The position numbers were made by a program, and so were the translations under genes. Positions 6,822-13,891 of a stretch of 20,152 bases of DNA are shown here, in pieces; position 1 is the stretch's first letter; the number at the start of each line of letters is the position of its first letter. Source of the stretch: a virus; IMG/VR virus record IMGVR_UViG_3300025652_000730, positions 1-20,152 of that record; one strand, written 5' to 3'. A model generated the notes under the pieces. It ran no database searches and was not told where the DNA came from. It saw only the letters and a list, made by a program, of their open reading frames with translations.

Positions 6822-7412
6822 TTATGATGCAGTGGTGTTCAATGCAGTAAATTGATATATCTGATATGCAAATGTAGCATTTGCAATCACATTAGTAACA
6901 TCTGTAGCATCATTGTTAAACTGTACGGCGCTCAATGCTACAGGATACAAATCTAAAAAATCAACCTGTAATAAAGGATTATTTTTATTTGACAAAACCA
7001 TAAGGTATGCATCAGAAAATAATGCATTAGCAGGTGTGGAAGCACCAACTCTATCAGTCGAAGGACTTACCGCTGCGCTTGGGGTGTTAGATATATTTGA
7101 CTTAAAATTACTGAACTGTTTTCTACTCTTTGGAAAACCAATTGCAGTCATCCATTCATGCAAAGACCGATAGTTCTCTAAAAACTCATCGACAATAAAA
7201 CTTATCTCTAAATTCTCATAAGTTATTTTATCACCCATAATCGGAATGTCTTTAAATGGGGTAGGAAAAAGAGCTTCCCCCATATTAATGCCTGGAATAT
7301 TTGCTGAAGTCGTAAAAAATTGCACTTTCGGTAATTGGTGAATACCGAAACGAAATTGAGTAGGACTCAAATAATCTAATTTATCTGGTTGTCTATCTAT
7401 AGCTGTGGTCAT
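6822..7412 (-). CDS. Tail-tube-fold protein, paralogue of gp19 (gp54/gp48-type candidate)
   Basis: The 196-residue protein resembles the tail tube protein encoded at 13342-13878. The stretches FFTTSANIPGINMGE, then PFKDIPIMGDKITYENLEISFIVDE, then YRSLHEWMTAIG align by eye with FLVTASNLPAQTLGE, PFRGRQIYIAGDRTFDDAWTTTFMND and RNAMELWMNGI of gp19. In T4 the tube fold is shared by gp19, the baseplate tube initiators gp48 and gp54, and gp3-like caps, so one of these roles is likely; which one I cannot tell. The frame is open to a TTG at 7472, but that codon lies upstream of the gp23 terminator hairpin. ATG 7412 (MTTAIDRQPDKL) lies beyond it and matches the usual N-terminus. There is no ribosome-binding site before this ATG, and a late-promoter box sits 5 nt upstream. 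Confidence 0.8.
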   Translation of the reverse strand: MTTAIDRQPDKLDYLSPTQFRFGIHQLPKVQFFTTSANIPGINMGEALFPTPFKDIPIMGDKITYENLEISFIVDEFLENYRSLHEWMTAIGFPKSRKQFSNFKSNISNTPSAAVSPSTDRVGASTPANALFSDAYLMVLSNKNNPLLQVDFLDLYPVALSAVQFNNDATDVTNVIANATFAYQIYQFTALNTTAS

Positions 7413-7417
7413 ACTAC

Positions 7418-7425
7418 TATTTATA
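7418..7425 (-). promoter_or_regulatory. Late promoter box TATAAATA before the tube-like gene
   Basis: A perfect gp55-type box TATAAATA on the minus strand. It begins two bases beyond the T tract of the gp23 terminator and ends 5 nt before the ATG at 7412. With the usual T4 spacing transcription would start at or next to that ATG. It appears to serve the tube-like gene, uvsY, the oxygenase gene, uvsW and the Sm-like gene. Confidence 0.7.
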
Positions 7426-7427
7426 AC

Positions 7428-7458
7428 AAAAAAAAGAGGAGGTCCGAAGACCCCCTCT
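7428..7458 (-). terminator. Rho-independent terminator after gp23
   Basis: On the minus strand GAGGGGGTC (7449-7457) pairs with GACCTCCTC (7436-7444) through nine base pairs with one G-U pair, closed by a TTCG tetraloop, and is followed by a run of eight T. It lies 30 nt after the gp23 stop. The other strand has no T run after the hairpin, so it works in one direction. It ends the head gene block. Confidence 0.93.
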
Positions 7459-7486
7459 AAGTTTGTAGTCAAGTTTCTTATTATTA

Positions 7487-8839
7487 TTACATAAGGTTTG
7501 TAACTTTAACCCGACGATAGTAAGCATTTGTATTCGCTGCAAGTGAGATTGTAGCAGCTGTATTAGCAGCTTCAGCACCAGCACGGGCAAATGGGTTAGC
7601 AGCCATACCGTAACGAGTTTTGAACCCGATTTTCGGTTGGAAGTTGTCCTCACCAACCGCACGAACCATTTGTAACGGAACATACGGGCAATAGAACAAA
7701 CCAGCATCGTAAGGTGAAGTACCCTTGTAACCAACGACATAATACTGCGAAGCAGCAACATTCGCCGAATACGGGTCAACATAGACCTTGTAACGACCAT
7801 TCATAATACCAGCAAAAGTTGTCTGTGTGTCATCAACATTAAGGTTGTTGTTGAGAGCAGGCGTGTAATCAAGAACACCAGCCATCTGAAGAGCAGATGC
7901 AACATCAGCAGAACAGACGATCATGTTACCTTTACCACGACGAGTCTGTTGACCAATGGCATTCGCATCTCTTTCGATAGCGAACATCAGGCCTTTGAAC
8001 TTCTCAACTGACCAACGACCATTAGAGTCGGTGTCAAGGTCGAAGATACCAGCAGTCGTTGTATTAATCGCAGCACCCTTAACAGCAGTATTGTAGATCG
8101 AGCGAACAACCTCACGGTTAATTTCAGCAAGAATCTCTGTCGAAAGAATGTTAGCGAGTTCTGTCTCAGCGTCCAGACCGTGGATCGCTTTGAGGTCTTG
8201 AGCAAGTTCCATTGAATACTCAGCTTTCAGAGCACGGGAAACTGCCGTAACCGTCGATTTGTCGATACTGAATGACATTTCAGCAAAAGCGTTCGTGGCA
8301 CTATCACCAAGAGCTTCAGACTGAGCAGTTGTCATACCAGTTGCGAATGCATAATCTCCAGCAGTCGGGCTGTCATTAAGAGCAGCAGGATTGCTTTCGC
8401 TTGCACCAATATCACCACCACCGATTGTGCCGGCAGCGTTCTGGTTCGAGAAGTCACCAGAGAAACCGTTTGCAGCAGCAGCGGTTGTCTCATCGACCAA
8501 TGCTTCTTCACCATCCATCGACAGATGACGGGCCCGCATTGCAAAGATTAGACCAGTAGGGCCAGTCATTGGCTGGACACCACAGATATCATACGCAATT
8601 AAGTTTGGCATTGCACGGCGAACTAACGAAATTAGGATTGGGTCCCAATTTGATACACCCGATACATTACCTGTCGGAACACTTTCCGAAAGGAACGCTG
8701 CATCTTCTCTAAGAGCAGCTTCTTGGTTCTCAAGAATAACAGTGGTAACGGCCCGACGATACGAATCTTCGATTTCTGGAAGATCAGGATGTTTTAGGAC
8801 CGGCGACCACTTTTCTTGTAGATGTTCTGTTTGAAACAT
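7487..8839 (-). CDS. 23: Major capsid protein gp23
   Basis: gp23 builds the hexamers of the head shell. The 450-residue protein is shorter than T4 gp23 (521), as is usual in marine T4-like phages. It has the N-terminal pro-region followed by the family block WDPILISLVRRAMPNLIAYDICGVQPMTGPTGLIFAMRARH (65-105), and conserved C-terminal strands including YKVYVDPY and GYKGTSPYDAGLFYCPYVPL. In the pro-region LSE at 50-52 fits the gp21 protease consensus (hydrophobic residue, any residue, Glu), so mature protein may begin at S53. The start ATG at 8839 has AAGGAG about 7 nt upstream. A near-consensus late box lies upstream and a strong terminator downstream, so it can be made as a single-gene transcript. 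Codon choice is GC-richer than in neighbours, which fits high expression. Confidence 0.97.
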   Translation of the reverse strand: MFQTEHLQEKWSPVLKHPDLPEIEDSYRRAVTTVILENQEAALREDAAFLSESVPTGNVSGVSNWDPILISLVRRAMPNLIAYDICGVQPMTGPTGLIFAMRARHLSMDGEEALVDETTAAAANGFSGDFSNQNAAGTIGGGDIGASESNPAALNDSPTAGDYAFATGMTTAQSEALGDSATNAFAEMSFSIDKSTVTAVSRALKAEYSMELAQDLKAIHGLDAETELANILSTEILAEINREVVRSIYNTAVKGAAINTTTAGIFDLDTDSNGRWSVEKFKGLMFAIERDANAIGQQTRRGKGNMIVCSADVASALQMAGVLDYTPALNNNLNVDDTQTTFAGIMNGRYKVYVDPYSANVAASQYYVVGYKGTSPYDAGLFYCPYVPLQMVRAVGEDNFQPKIGFKTRYGMAANPFARAGAEAANTAATISLAANTNAYYRRVKVTNLM

Positions 8840-8867
8840 TTGTTTCTCCTTTATTTATTATTACATC

Positions 8868-8875
8868 TATTTATT
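8868..8875 (-). promoter_or_regulatory. Probable late promoter box AATAAATA before gp23
   Basis: AATAAATA on the minus strand, one base off TATAAATA, about 28 nt before the gp23 ATG, a spacing that leaves room for the leader and AAGGAG site. A second AATAAATA at 8852-8859 overlaps the ribosome-binding region and is too close to be the promoter. The region is very AT-rich, so chance matches are possible. Confidence 0.5.
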
Positions 8876-8886
8876 ATGTTTATAAT

Positions 8887-10116
8887 TTAAACAGCGCCTT
8901 TGATACGTTTTTCAGTACGACCAATAGCAGACATATACGCCTTCATTGCGTTCGTCGTATCAATGTCCTGTTCGGCGCTACCATAGTCATCATCATTATC
9001 ATAAGTCTGATCAGAATTTACTTTCGGAAAATAACTTTCCTTCAGAGTATCCAACTTTTCACGGAAAGTGTCTTGGTTTTTAAAATCAATCTCTTCCGTC
9101 AGTGACTTAAACTTCTCAAACTGTGTATCAGTCAATTCAGAGGCAGCCTCTAAAACGACCTGTTCCCGAACCAAATCAGAATTAGCAGTCTTCATCTCAA
9201 TATTTTGTTCCATAATACCATTTAACTGCTCTTCCAGTTCAGCAATTTTCTCAGATTGTGCTTCAAGAACATTATACTTTTCGTTTGGAACGTCAATGTA
9301 ATGATCTTCAAACAACTGTTTCAAACCAGAAATAAAGTCTTCAGCAATCTCGCCCTTGAGTCCACGCTCAATTGCCAACTCGTTTTCTTTCATCCATTCC
9401 TCTACAACATAATCGAGGTATTGATCTACTTTTTCAGATAGAGTATCTTTATACTCATCTATTTCTATCGCCATAGCAACTTGTTGGTCTTCAGTAATTC
9501 TTGTCAACTCTTTACGAGTCTTGGATTTAACCGCAGCTTCAAAAATTGTTGCAGCTTTTTCCTTGAACTCTTCAGAGAGGTCTTCTCCATCAACGAGGGC
9601 ATTAATATCAGACGAAACATCAATGCTCTTGATGTAGTCTTCAACAACCTCTTCGTTCTTCTCAGAAGGCAAATGACCATCTTCTTTTTTCATCATACCA
9701 TATGTAGCCATAAGGTCTTTCTTGCCCATCGTTTCCATTTCTGCATACATAGCAGCCATGAGTTCTTCTTTGGACTTATTACCCATTTCTTCGTCTTCAT
9801 CCATTTCTGCATCTTCTTTAACTTTTTTAACTTTCTTCATAGGGTCTGGTTTCCCTTCATCCTTCTGTTGTTCGTCACCAGAGACTTCTTTCGCTTTATC
9901 TGCTGCAACATCAGTTGGGGAATCAGCGGCATCTGGTTCTACAACAGGATCACCACCATCTTGCATTTCATCAGATTGGGGCGGTCCTACTTTTTTAACT
10001 TTTTTCATCGGCTCTGCACCAGCAGACCCTTTAGTAGGAGCATCATGAGCGGCTTCTTCAAGTTCTGCAAGAACCTCCGCCTCTAGCTCTTCAATTGTTT
10101 GGTCTAATTCAGACAT
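8887..10116 (-). CDS. 22: Prohead scaffold core protein gp22
   Basis: gp22 forms the inner scaffold on which the head shell assembles, and is then cut up by gp21. The protein is 409 residues, longer than T4 gp22 (269). The N-terminal 130 residues are low-complexity, acidic and Ala/Pro-rich, and hold the basic heptad MKKVKKV twice (37-43 and 93-99). The rest is charged and helical with coiled-coil character (for example ISGLKQLFEDHYIDVPNEKYNVLEAQSEKIAELEEQLNGI), as expected for a scaffold. Many L-x-E and I-x-E tripeptides are possible protease sites. It lies between gp21 and gp23, as in T4. The ATG at 10116 has AAGGAG upstream and a perfect late box before it. The long N-terminal region is the main difference from T4. 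Confidence 0.92.
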   Translation of the reverse strand: MSELDQTIEELEAEVLAELEEAAHDAPTKGSAGAEPMKKVKKVGPPQSDEMQDGGDPVVEPDAADSPTDVAADKAKEVSGDEQQKDEGKPDPMKKVKKVKEDAEMDEDEEMGNKSKEELMAAMYAEMETMGKKDLMATYGMMKKEDGHLPSEKNEEVVEDYIKSIDVSSDINALVDGEDLSEEFKEKAATIFEAAVKSKTRKELTRITEDQQVAMAIEIDEYKDTLSEKVDQYLDYVVEEWMKENELAIERGLKGEIAEDFISGLKQLFEDHYIDVPNEKYNVLEAQSEKIAELEEQLNGIMEQNIEMKTANSDLVREQVVLEAASELTDTQFEKFKSLTEEIDFKNQDTFREKLDTLKESYFPKVNSDQTYDNDDDYGSAEQDIDTTNAMKAYMSAIGRTEKRIKGAV

Positions 10117-10143
10117 AGGAAGTCTCCTTTTTTTTATTAAATA

Positions 10144-10151
10144 TATTTATA
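10144..10151 (-). promoter_or_regulatory. Late promoter box TATAAATA before gp22
   Basis: A perfect TATAAATA on the minus strand in the 37-nt gap between gp21 and gp22, 27 nt before the gp22 ATG. The gap also holds AAGGAG for gp22. It would drive gp22 and, through the short gap, gp23. Confidence 0.75.
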
Positions 10152-10153
10152 AA

Positions 10154-10798
10154 TTACAACTTTTTGAGGAACTTAGCAAAAGCTAAAGCAGCTTCATTCG
10201 CTTGTCTTTGACGCTTTTTAACATCGAAACTTCTTTTTATCTCTGAAACATGAGCTTCAATCAAAGAACCGTGGTTCCAAACCCATTCTTTACCCTCCAT
10301 AATACCCTGTACAAATGCACTAGGTGCAGAAGGGTCAGCAACAATATCCGCTGCTGCCGCAAGATAAAAATCACTTCTCACATACTTGGCACCGTCCCTC
10401 TCGTCCAAGCTTCCCATACCTCTAGATGATACACCCAATTTCGTTCCTTCGTCCATTAAAGTTTTGACGATTTTTCCCATTGGAGTATCTAAAATCCTAG
10501 CTTCACCTATAATGTTCTTACCATCTGGATACAACTCAGTGACAAGATGTGAAACTCTCTCTAAATTTACTGTTGGGCCATCTGGGTGGCCTAACTCTCC
10601 GTATGCTCTTTTTTCATTGACAAATTTATTATTATAGTTTTTAACTTCCTTTGTCAATACATCCATAGGATACACCCGACCATTACGGTTTTTAATATCC
10701 CCTTGCATAAAGATACCACGAATTTTATAACTTTTATCACCATCACTTTCTTCGCAAATGTACTCTACATTTTCAATGGCTTCTGATATTAGTTTCAT
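10154..10798 (-). CDS. 21: Prohead maturation protease gp21
   Basis: gp21 is the serine protease that cleaves gp22, gp23 and other head proteins during maturation, at sites after hydrophobic-x-Glu. The 214-residue protein (T4: 212) has the herpesvirus-assemblin-like core: GRVYP (40-44), GELGHP with catalytic H71, and GVSSRGMGSL with the nucleophile S124 or S125, followed by the segment FYLAAAADIVADPSAPSAFV (144-163) conserved in the family. The ATG at 10798 has AGGGG about 10 nt upstream and follows the previous stop by 5 nt. No promoter is visible between it and the genes before it, so it is expressed with gp20. Confidence 0.95.
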   Translation of the reverse strand: MKLISEAIENVEYICEESDGDKSYKIRGIFMQGDIKNRNGRVYPMDVLTKEVKNYNNKFVNEKRAYGELGHPDGPTVNLERVSHLVTELYPDGKNIIGEARILDTPMGKIVKTLMDEGTKLGVSSRGMGSLDERDGAKYVRSDFYLAAAADIVADPSAPSAFVQGIMEGKEWVWNHGSLIEAHVSEIKRSFDVKKRQRQANEAALAFAKFLKKL

Positions 10799-10803
10799 GA
10801 TTA

Positions 10804-11274
10804 CTATACCCCTGCATGTCCTAAAGAGACTTCTTCAACATATACTGCACCATCGCTTCCGCCAGTCTCGTTGATAACCGAAATGCGATAACCAGTTGGG
10901 TCATGATCAAAAAGTAAATAAGACCCATCGTCATATGCGGCACCAACTGTTCCCTCCTCTAACAAAATTTGATCCCCAGCATCTGAAGAGTCAGAATCCG
11001 TTCCGCTAAGAGCAACAGGAGAAGCAACAGCAGAGCGAGGTCTTACTGATGGATTTACTGTGGTTGTGCTTCCGGCTTTTAAATAAAATCCGTTTGTGCT
11101 AGTTACTGTGGAGTAGTCTTCAGAAATAAGAAAGAAAACATCTTGACCACCAAACTCAGTGACTCTGAAAGATGTTGCCAAACTCAACTTACCGATATCT
11201 ACATCATGAGCAGCATCATCACCAAGTGTTGAAGCTGAGATTGTGCCAGCATTTCTTAAAGTTTTAAATGACAT
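10804..11274 (-). CDS. Unknown beta-rich protein in the head cassette
   Basis: The 156-residue protein sits between the gp68-like and gp21 genes, where T4 has nothing. I do not recognise a family. It is rich in Ser, Thr, Gly and Asp, and predicted to be mostly beta-strand, with no signal peptide, membrane segment or cysteine. Three segments share a hydrophobic-acidic motif: FFLISEDYST (47-56), DQILLEEGT (101-109) and DGSYLLFDHD (116-125). The same style of motif recurs in gp14 at the other end of the window. Its place in the head operon, 5 nt before gp21, with AGGAG before the ATG at 11274, suggests a structural or head-decoration protein, but that is inference. Confidence 0.7.
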   Translation of the reverse strand: MSFKTLRNAGTISASTLGDDAAHDVDIGKLSLATSFRVTEFGGQDVFFLISEDYSTVTSTNGFYLKAGSTTTVNPSVRPRSAVASPVALSGTDSDSSDAGDQILLEEGTVGAAYDDGSYLLFDHDPTGYRISVINETGGSDGAVYVEEVSLGHAGV

Positions 11275-11283
11275 TTCCTACTC

Positions 11284-11532
11284 CTATACCGTTAACATTT
11301 CTTTTTCAAAGTATCGCATGAGTTCTTTTTCAGTGACTCTAAATTTTTTTGATACTTCTTTTATAGTCTTTTCAAAAGTATTTAGGAAATCTGAAGGTTT
11401 AGAATCCATAATTTTAAAGATAGAATCGACAGCATCTCTCATTTTTGGAGACAATTTCTTATATTCTGCTGATTTTTTATGTTCATCTTTCTCAAAAACT
11501 AAGTTTTGATAAAGTTCATCAATTCTCTTCAT
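11284..11532 (-). CDS. Prohead core protein, gp68-like by position
   Basis: A small, highly charged helical protein of 82 residues (many Lys and Glu, for example ELYQNLVFEKDEHKKSAEYKKL and EKTIKEVSKKF). Sequence alone does not prove a family. In T4 the order is 20-67-68-21, and this gene takes the place of 68, a minor core protein of the prohead that helps set head shape. The ATG at 11532 has AGAGG about 9 nt upstream and overlaps the end of the preceding small gene by 14 nt. T4 gp68 is larger (141 residues), so the name is positional. Confidence 0.65.
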   Translation of the reverse strand: MKRIDELYQNLVFEKDEHKKSAEYKKLSPKMRDAVDSIFKIMDSKPSDFLNTFEKTIKEVSKKFRVTEKELMRYFEKEMLTV

Positions 11533-11686
11533 CTTTTTTGGCCTCTTGATTTACAAAGGTGCTGGATAACTCTCTTCTTTTTCCTTCTAACGCTTTACCA
11601 ACCTTATCAGATATAGAATTGGCAAAATGTTTCTCAGCTTCTAAGTTTGAATTTGACGCAAGATTATCAATTATTTCTCTAGACAT
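11519..11686 (-). CDS. Small prohead core protein, gp67-like
   Basis: A 55-residue open frame that begins MSREIIDNLASNSNLEAEKHF and ends with an acidic-basic tail NQEAKKDEEN. The ATG at 11686 comes straight after the TAA of gp20, with GAGGAG 6 nt before it, so the frame is clearly meant to be translated. It has the layout of the small core proteins that follow the portal gene in T4-like phages: a short N-terminal helix with an AEKxF pattern, then VGKALEGKRRELSSTF. T4 gp67 is 80 residues and sits at the same place. It is part of the scaffold interior and is likely cleaved by gp21. Confidence 0.75.
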   Translation of the reverse strand: MSREIIDNLASNSNLEAEKHFANSISDKVGKALEGKRRELSSTFVNQEAKKDEEN

Positions 11687-13294
11687 TTATTTCTCCTCAT
11701 CATCTACTTCTTGACCATCATATTTGGCAACATCGTCTGGAGGTATTGGAGTGCCATCTTGTGATGGGTATCGTGTTATACCATCTGTACCAGAAGGAAC
11801 CTCAATACCACCTTCATCTGGATCAAGACCTTCTTCTTTATTTATCTGATCTTGCATATTTTCAATTTCATTGTCTGTCATACGCAACACCTTTTTCATT
11901 ACATACTCTTTACTGAAAAATGTACCGATATAAGCCTCCACACTTCCCAAATTATTTAATCTTTCGTTAAGAAGTTCACCGTCTTTCAATTCTGCAAAGT
12001 GACCATCAGCCAAGAAATCATATTGAATATGTTCTTGCATCAGTTTCCAATCGTCTAGAGATATCACTCCCTTTAATAAAAGTTGCGTTTTTAGAATATC
12101 AGTGAATAGAGGTGTAAACTTCTTTCTAATTCTTTGAACAAACTTTGTAAATTTTAGCTCATCTCTAGTAATTTCATTGGAACGACCTAAACTAAATTGT
12201 GACTCTGCTTCCAAACGAGAGATTGGTACATTCAGTGACCTAAACAATTTTCTCTGAAAATAAACGATGTCATCAATCTCACCTAGATTTTGTCCACCAG
12301 GCAAAGTTGTAATCTCTGTTCCCCTACCACCTTCTCTTCGTGGAAGCCAGAAATCTTCCAACATACTCATATGATTTCTATCGTCACGAATCTCACCAGT
12401 TGATGCGTCATACACCAATTTGTTACGGTAACGGTTCATCACATCTTTGAGATACTGTTCAGCTTTAATCTTAGGCAGATTACCTACATCAATGTAGAAA
12501 ATTCTACGCTCTGGTGCTCTTGATATACGATAGATTACTAGAGAGTCCTCAATCATTCTTAATTGATTGACGGGTTTAATTGCTTTTTGTAGATAAGATA
12601 AAACTCGACCAGAGTTGCCATCAATCAAACCAGATGGAACATAGGTTATAGAATCATCTGATATTTTTATCCCTTGATTTGGTCCATGAACTCCACCACC
12701 GGCAACTTCAATGCCTTTGTCGTTATACATGTAAAATTCTTCGATCTTCTTTATTTTTTCTATGCCGGTTTCTGGGTCCAAAGCTTTTTCAACTTGTCTA
12801 ACCTTTTTAATTTTGGTTGGATCAATGTATCGAAGTTCTGCTATACCCCCTTTAGGATTTTTACCATTAATGATTTTGTGAAAATAAATTCTACCATCAA
12901 CATACCATCTACGAAAAAGGTCATGACCCTTTTCTTCAAATTTTAGAAGTCTTAAAACTTCCTCAAATTCGTCTCTAATTTTCTTTTTGATTCTGTCTGG
13001 ATAGGGCAGATTGTCTAATTCAATCTGTACAGATATATCGCTTTCATTAGACACAATGCCTTCATTAACGATATCTTCAATTGCAGTGTCACACTCTGCT
13101 TGTTGTGCTATGTCACGATATCGCCTGATTAAATCAATATCGGCTCTATCTCGACCATCGGTATCTAAAACAGAACTATAAAATCCACCGCCCGGAATTT
13201 CAATAGTGCCATCGTCAGAGGAAGGACTTGTAAAAGATACAATGTCCTTCTCATCAGTTTTTCTACTAATTCTAAATCCAAAAAGTTCAGCCAT
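11687..13294 (-). CDS. 20: Portal vertex protein gp20
   Basis: gp20 forms the dodecameric portal at one vertex of the head, which starts head assembly and is the channel for DNA. The 535-residue protein (T4: 524) shows family landmarks: YRDIAQQAECDTAIEDIVNE (about 60-79), the wing and stem region with RWYVDGRIYFHKII (128-141) and the segment SLVIYRISRAPERRIFYIDVGNLPK (251-275). The helical stem and crown follow with the block ITTLPGGQNLGEIDDIVYFQRKLFRSLNVPISRLE. The tail is acidic. The ATG at 13294 has AGGAG about 6 nt upstream. It is the first gene of the 20-67-68-x-21 run and has a near-consensus late box before it. Confidence 0.96.
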   Translation of the reverse strand: MAELFGFRISRKTDEKDIVSFTSPSSDDGTIEIPGGGFYSSVLDTDGRDRADIDLIRRYRDIAQQAECDTAIEDIVNEGIVSNESDISVQIELDNLPYPDRIKKKIRDEFEEVLRLLKFEEKGHDLFRRWYVDGRIYFHKIINGKNPKGGIAELRYIDPTKIKKVRQVEKALDPETGIEKIKKIEEFYMYNDKGIEVAGGGVHGPNQGIKISDDSITYVPSGLIDGNSGRVLSYLQKAIKPVNQLRMIEDSLVIYRISRAPERRIFYIDVGNLPKIKAEQYLKDVMNRYRNKLVYDASTGEIRDDRNHMSMLEDFWLPRREGGRGTEITTLPGGQNLGEIDDIVYFQRKLFRSLNVPISRLEAESQFSLGRSNEITRDELKFTKFVQRIRKKFTPLFTDILKTQLLLKGVISLDDWKLMQEHIQYDFLADGHFAELKDGELLNERLNNLGSVEAYIGTFFSKEYVMKKVLRMTDNEIENMQDQINKEEGLDPDEGGIEVPSGTDGITRYPSQDGTPIPPDDVAKYDGQEVDDEEK

Positions 13295-13301
13295 AATAAC
13301 T

Positions 13302-13335
13302 CCTACTAATCCTTCTCACTCTTATATTTAGTAGG
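13302..13335. repeat. 8-bp inverted repeat in the gp20 leader
   Basis: CCTACTAA (13302-13309) and TTAGTAGG (13328-13335) are exact reverse complements with an 18-nt loop, in the 47-nt gap before gp20. The arm nearest gp20 overlaps its ribosome-binding site and the other overlaps the late box. It may hide or expose the site in RNA that reads through from gp19, but chance cannot be excluded. Confidence 0.45.
13325..13332 (-). promoter_or_regulatory. Probable late promoter box ACTAAATA before gp20
   Basis: ACTAAATA on the minus strand differs from TATAAATA at the first two positions but keeps the TAAATA core, and lies 30 nt before the gp20 ATG, the same spacing as the boxes before gp22 and gp23. 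Confidence 0.5.
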
Positions 13336-13341
13336 TAAAAA

Positions 13342-13878
13342 TTAGACAAAATTTACGCTAGAGGCTTCAAAGTGTTGGTATCTCCAAGTGACTTCAAAAG
13401 TCTCAATCGAATCTGCTTGGTCATTAGTTAAATCTATTGCAGAAAGTGAAGTAGGCCATGCACTTCTAAAAATATAACTTTTGAGAATTGTATCATCCCT
13501 ATCTAACTGTTCAACCTGTAAGTCAGTTTGATAATCTGCAAGAGCAGTTACTCCGGTTGCTTCTGCGAGATCGTTGATACCGTTCATCCATAATTCCATT
13601 GCGTTACGAACCATAAAGTCAGTATCGTTCATAAATGTTGTTGTCCAAGCGTCATCAAAGGTTCTATCTCCAGCAATATAAATCTGCCTTCCTCTAAAGG
13701 GGATTGCAATTTCACCTAAAGTTTGTGCTGGAAGATTAGATGCCGTCACCAAGAATGAAGCCCTACGAACATCCAGACCAATTGCAATTCCAGATGGTGG
13801 AGTAATGGTAACTCTATATTGATTTGCCCGAGCGCCTCCGCCAAGTAAATTTGCTTTAAAATCATCTATTTGTGCCAT
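13342..13878 (-). CDS. 19: Tail tube protein gp19
   Basis: gp19 stacks in hexameric rings to form the inner tail tube through which DNA passes. The 178-residue protein (T4: 163) has the tube fold: NQYRVTITPP near the N-terminus, FLVTASNLPAQTLGEIAIPFRGRQIYIAGDRTFDDAWTTTFMND (42-86), the helix VRNAMELWMNGIND and the C-terminal strand ADSIETFEVTWRYQHFEA. The ATG at 13878 has AAGGAG about 9 nt upstream. It lies 13 nt after gp18 with no promoter between, so sheath and tube are co-transcribed. A second protein of the same fold is encoded at 6822-7412. Confidence 0.94.
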   Translation of the reverse strand: MAQIDDFKANLLGGGARANQYRVTITPPSGIAIGLDVRRASFLVTASNLPAQTLGEIAIPFRGRQIYIAGDRTFDDAWTTTFMNDTDFMVRNAMELWMNGINDLAEATGVTALADYQTDLQVEQLDRDDTILKSYIFRSAWPTSLSAIDLTNDQADSIETFEVTWRYQHFEASSVNFV

Positions 13879-13891
13879 GTGAAGTTACTCC

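Noticed and set aside
7413-7472. TTG start for the tube-like protein
   Set aside because: It would place the gp23 terminator hairpin and a late promoter inside the coding sequence; ATG 7412 fits the family N-terminus.
9481-10086. Long plus-strand open frames opposite gp22 (also 9722-10048)
   Set aside because: They lie entirely antisense to gp22. One is Phe- and Cys-rich and the other Ser-rich, as expected from reading Lys/Glu codons backwards. No ribosome-binding site or promoter supports them.
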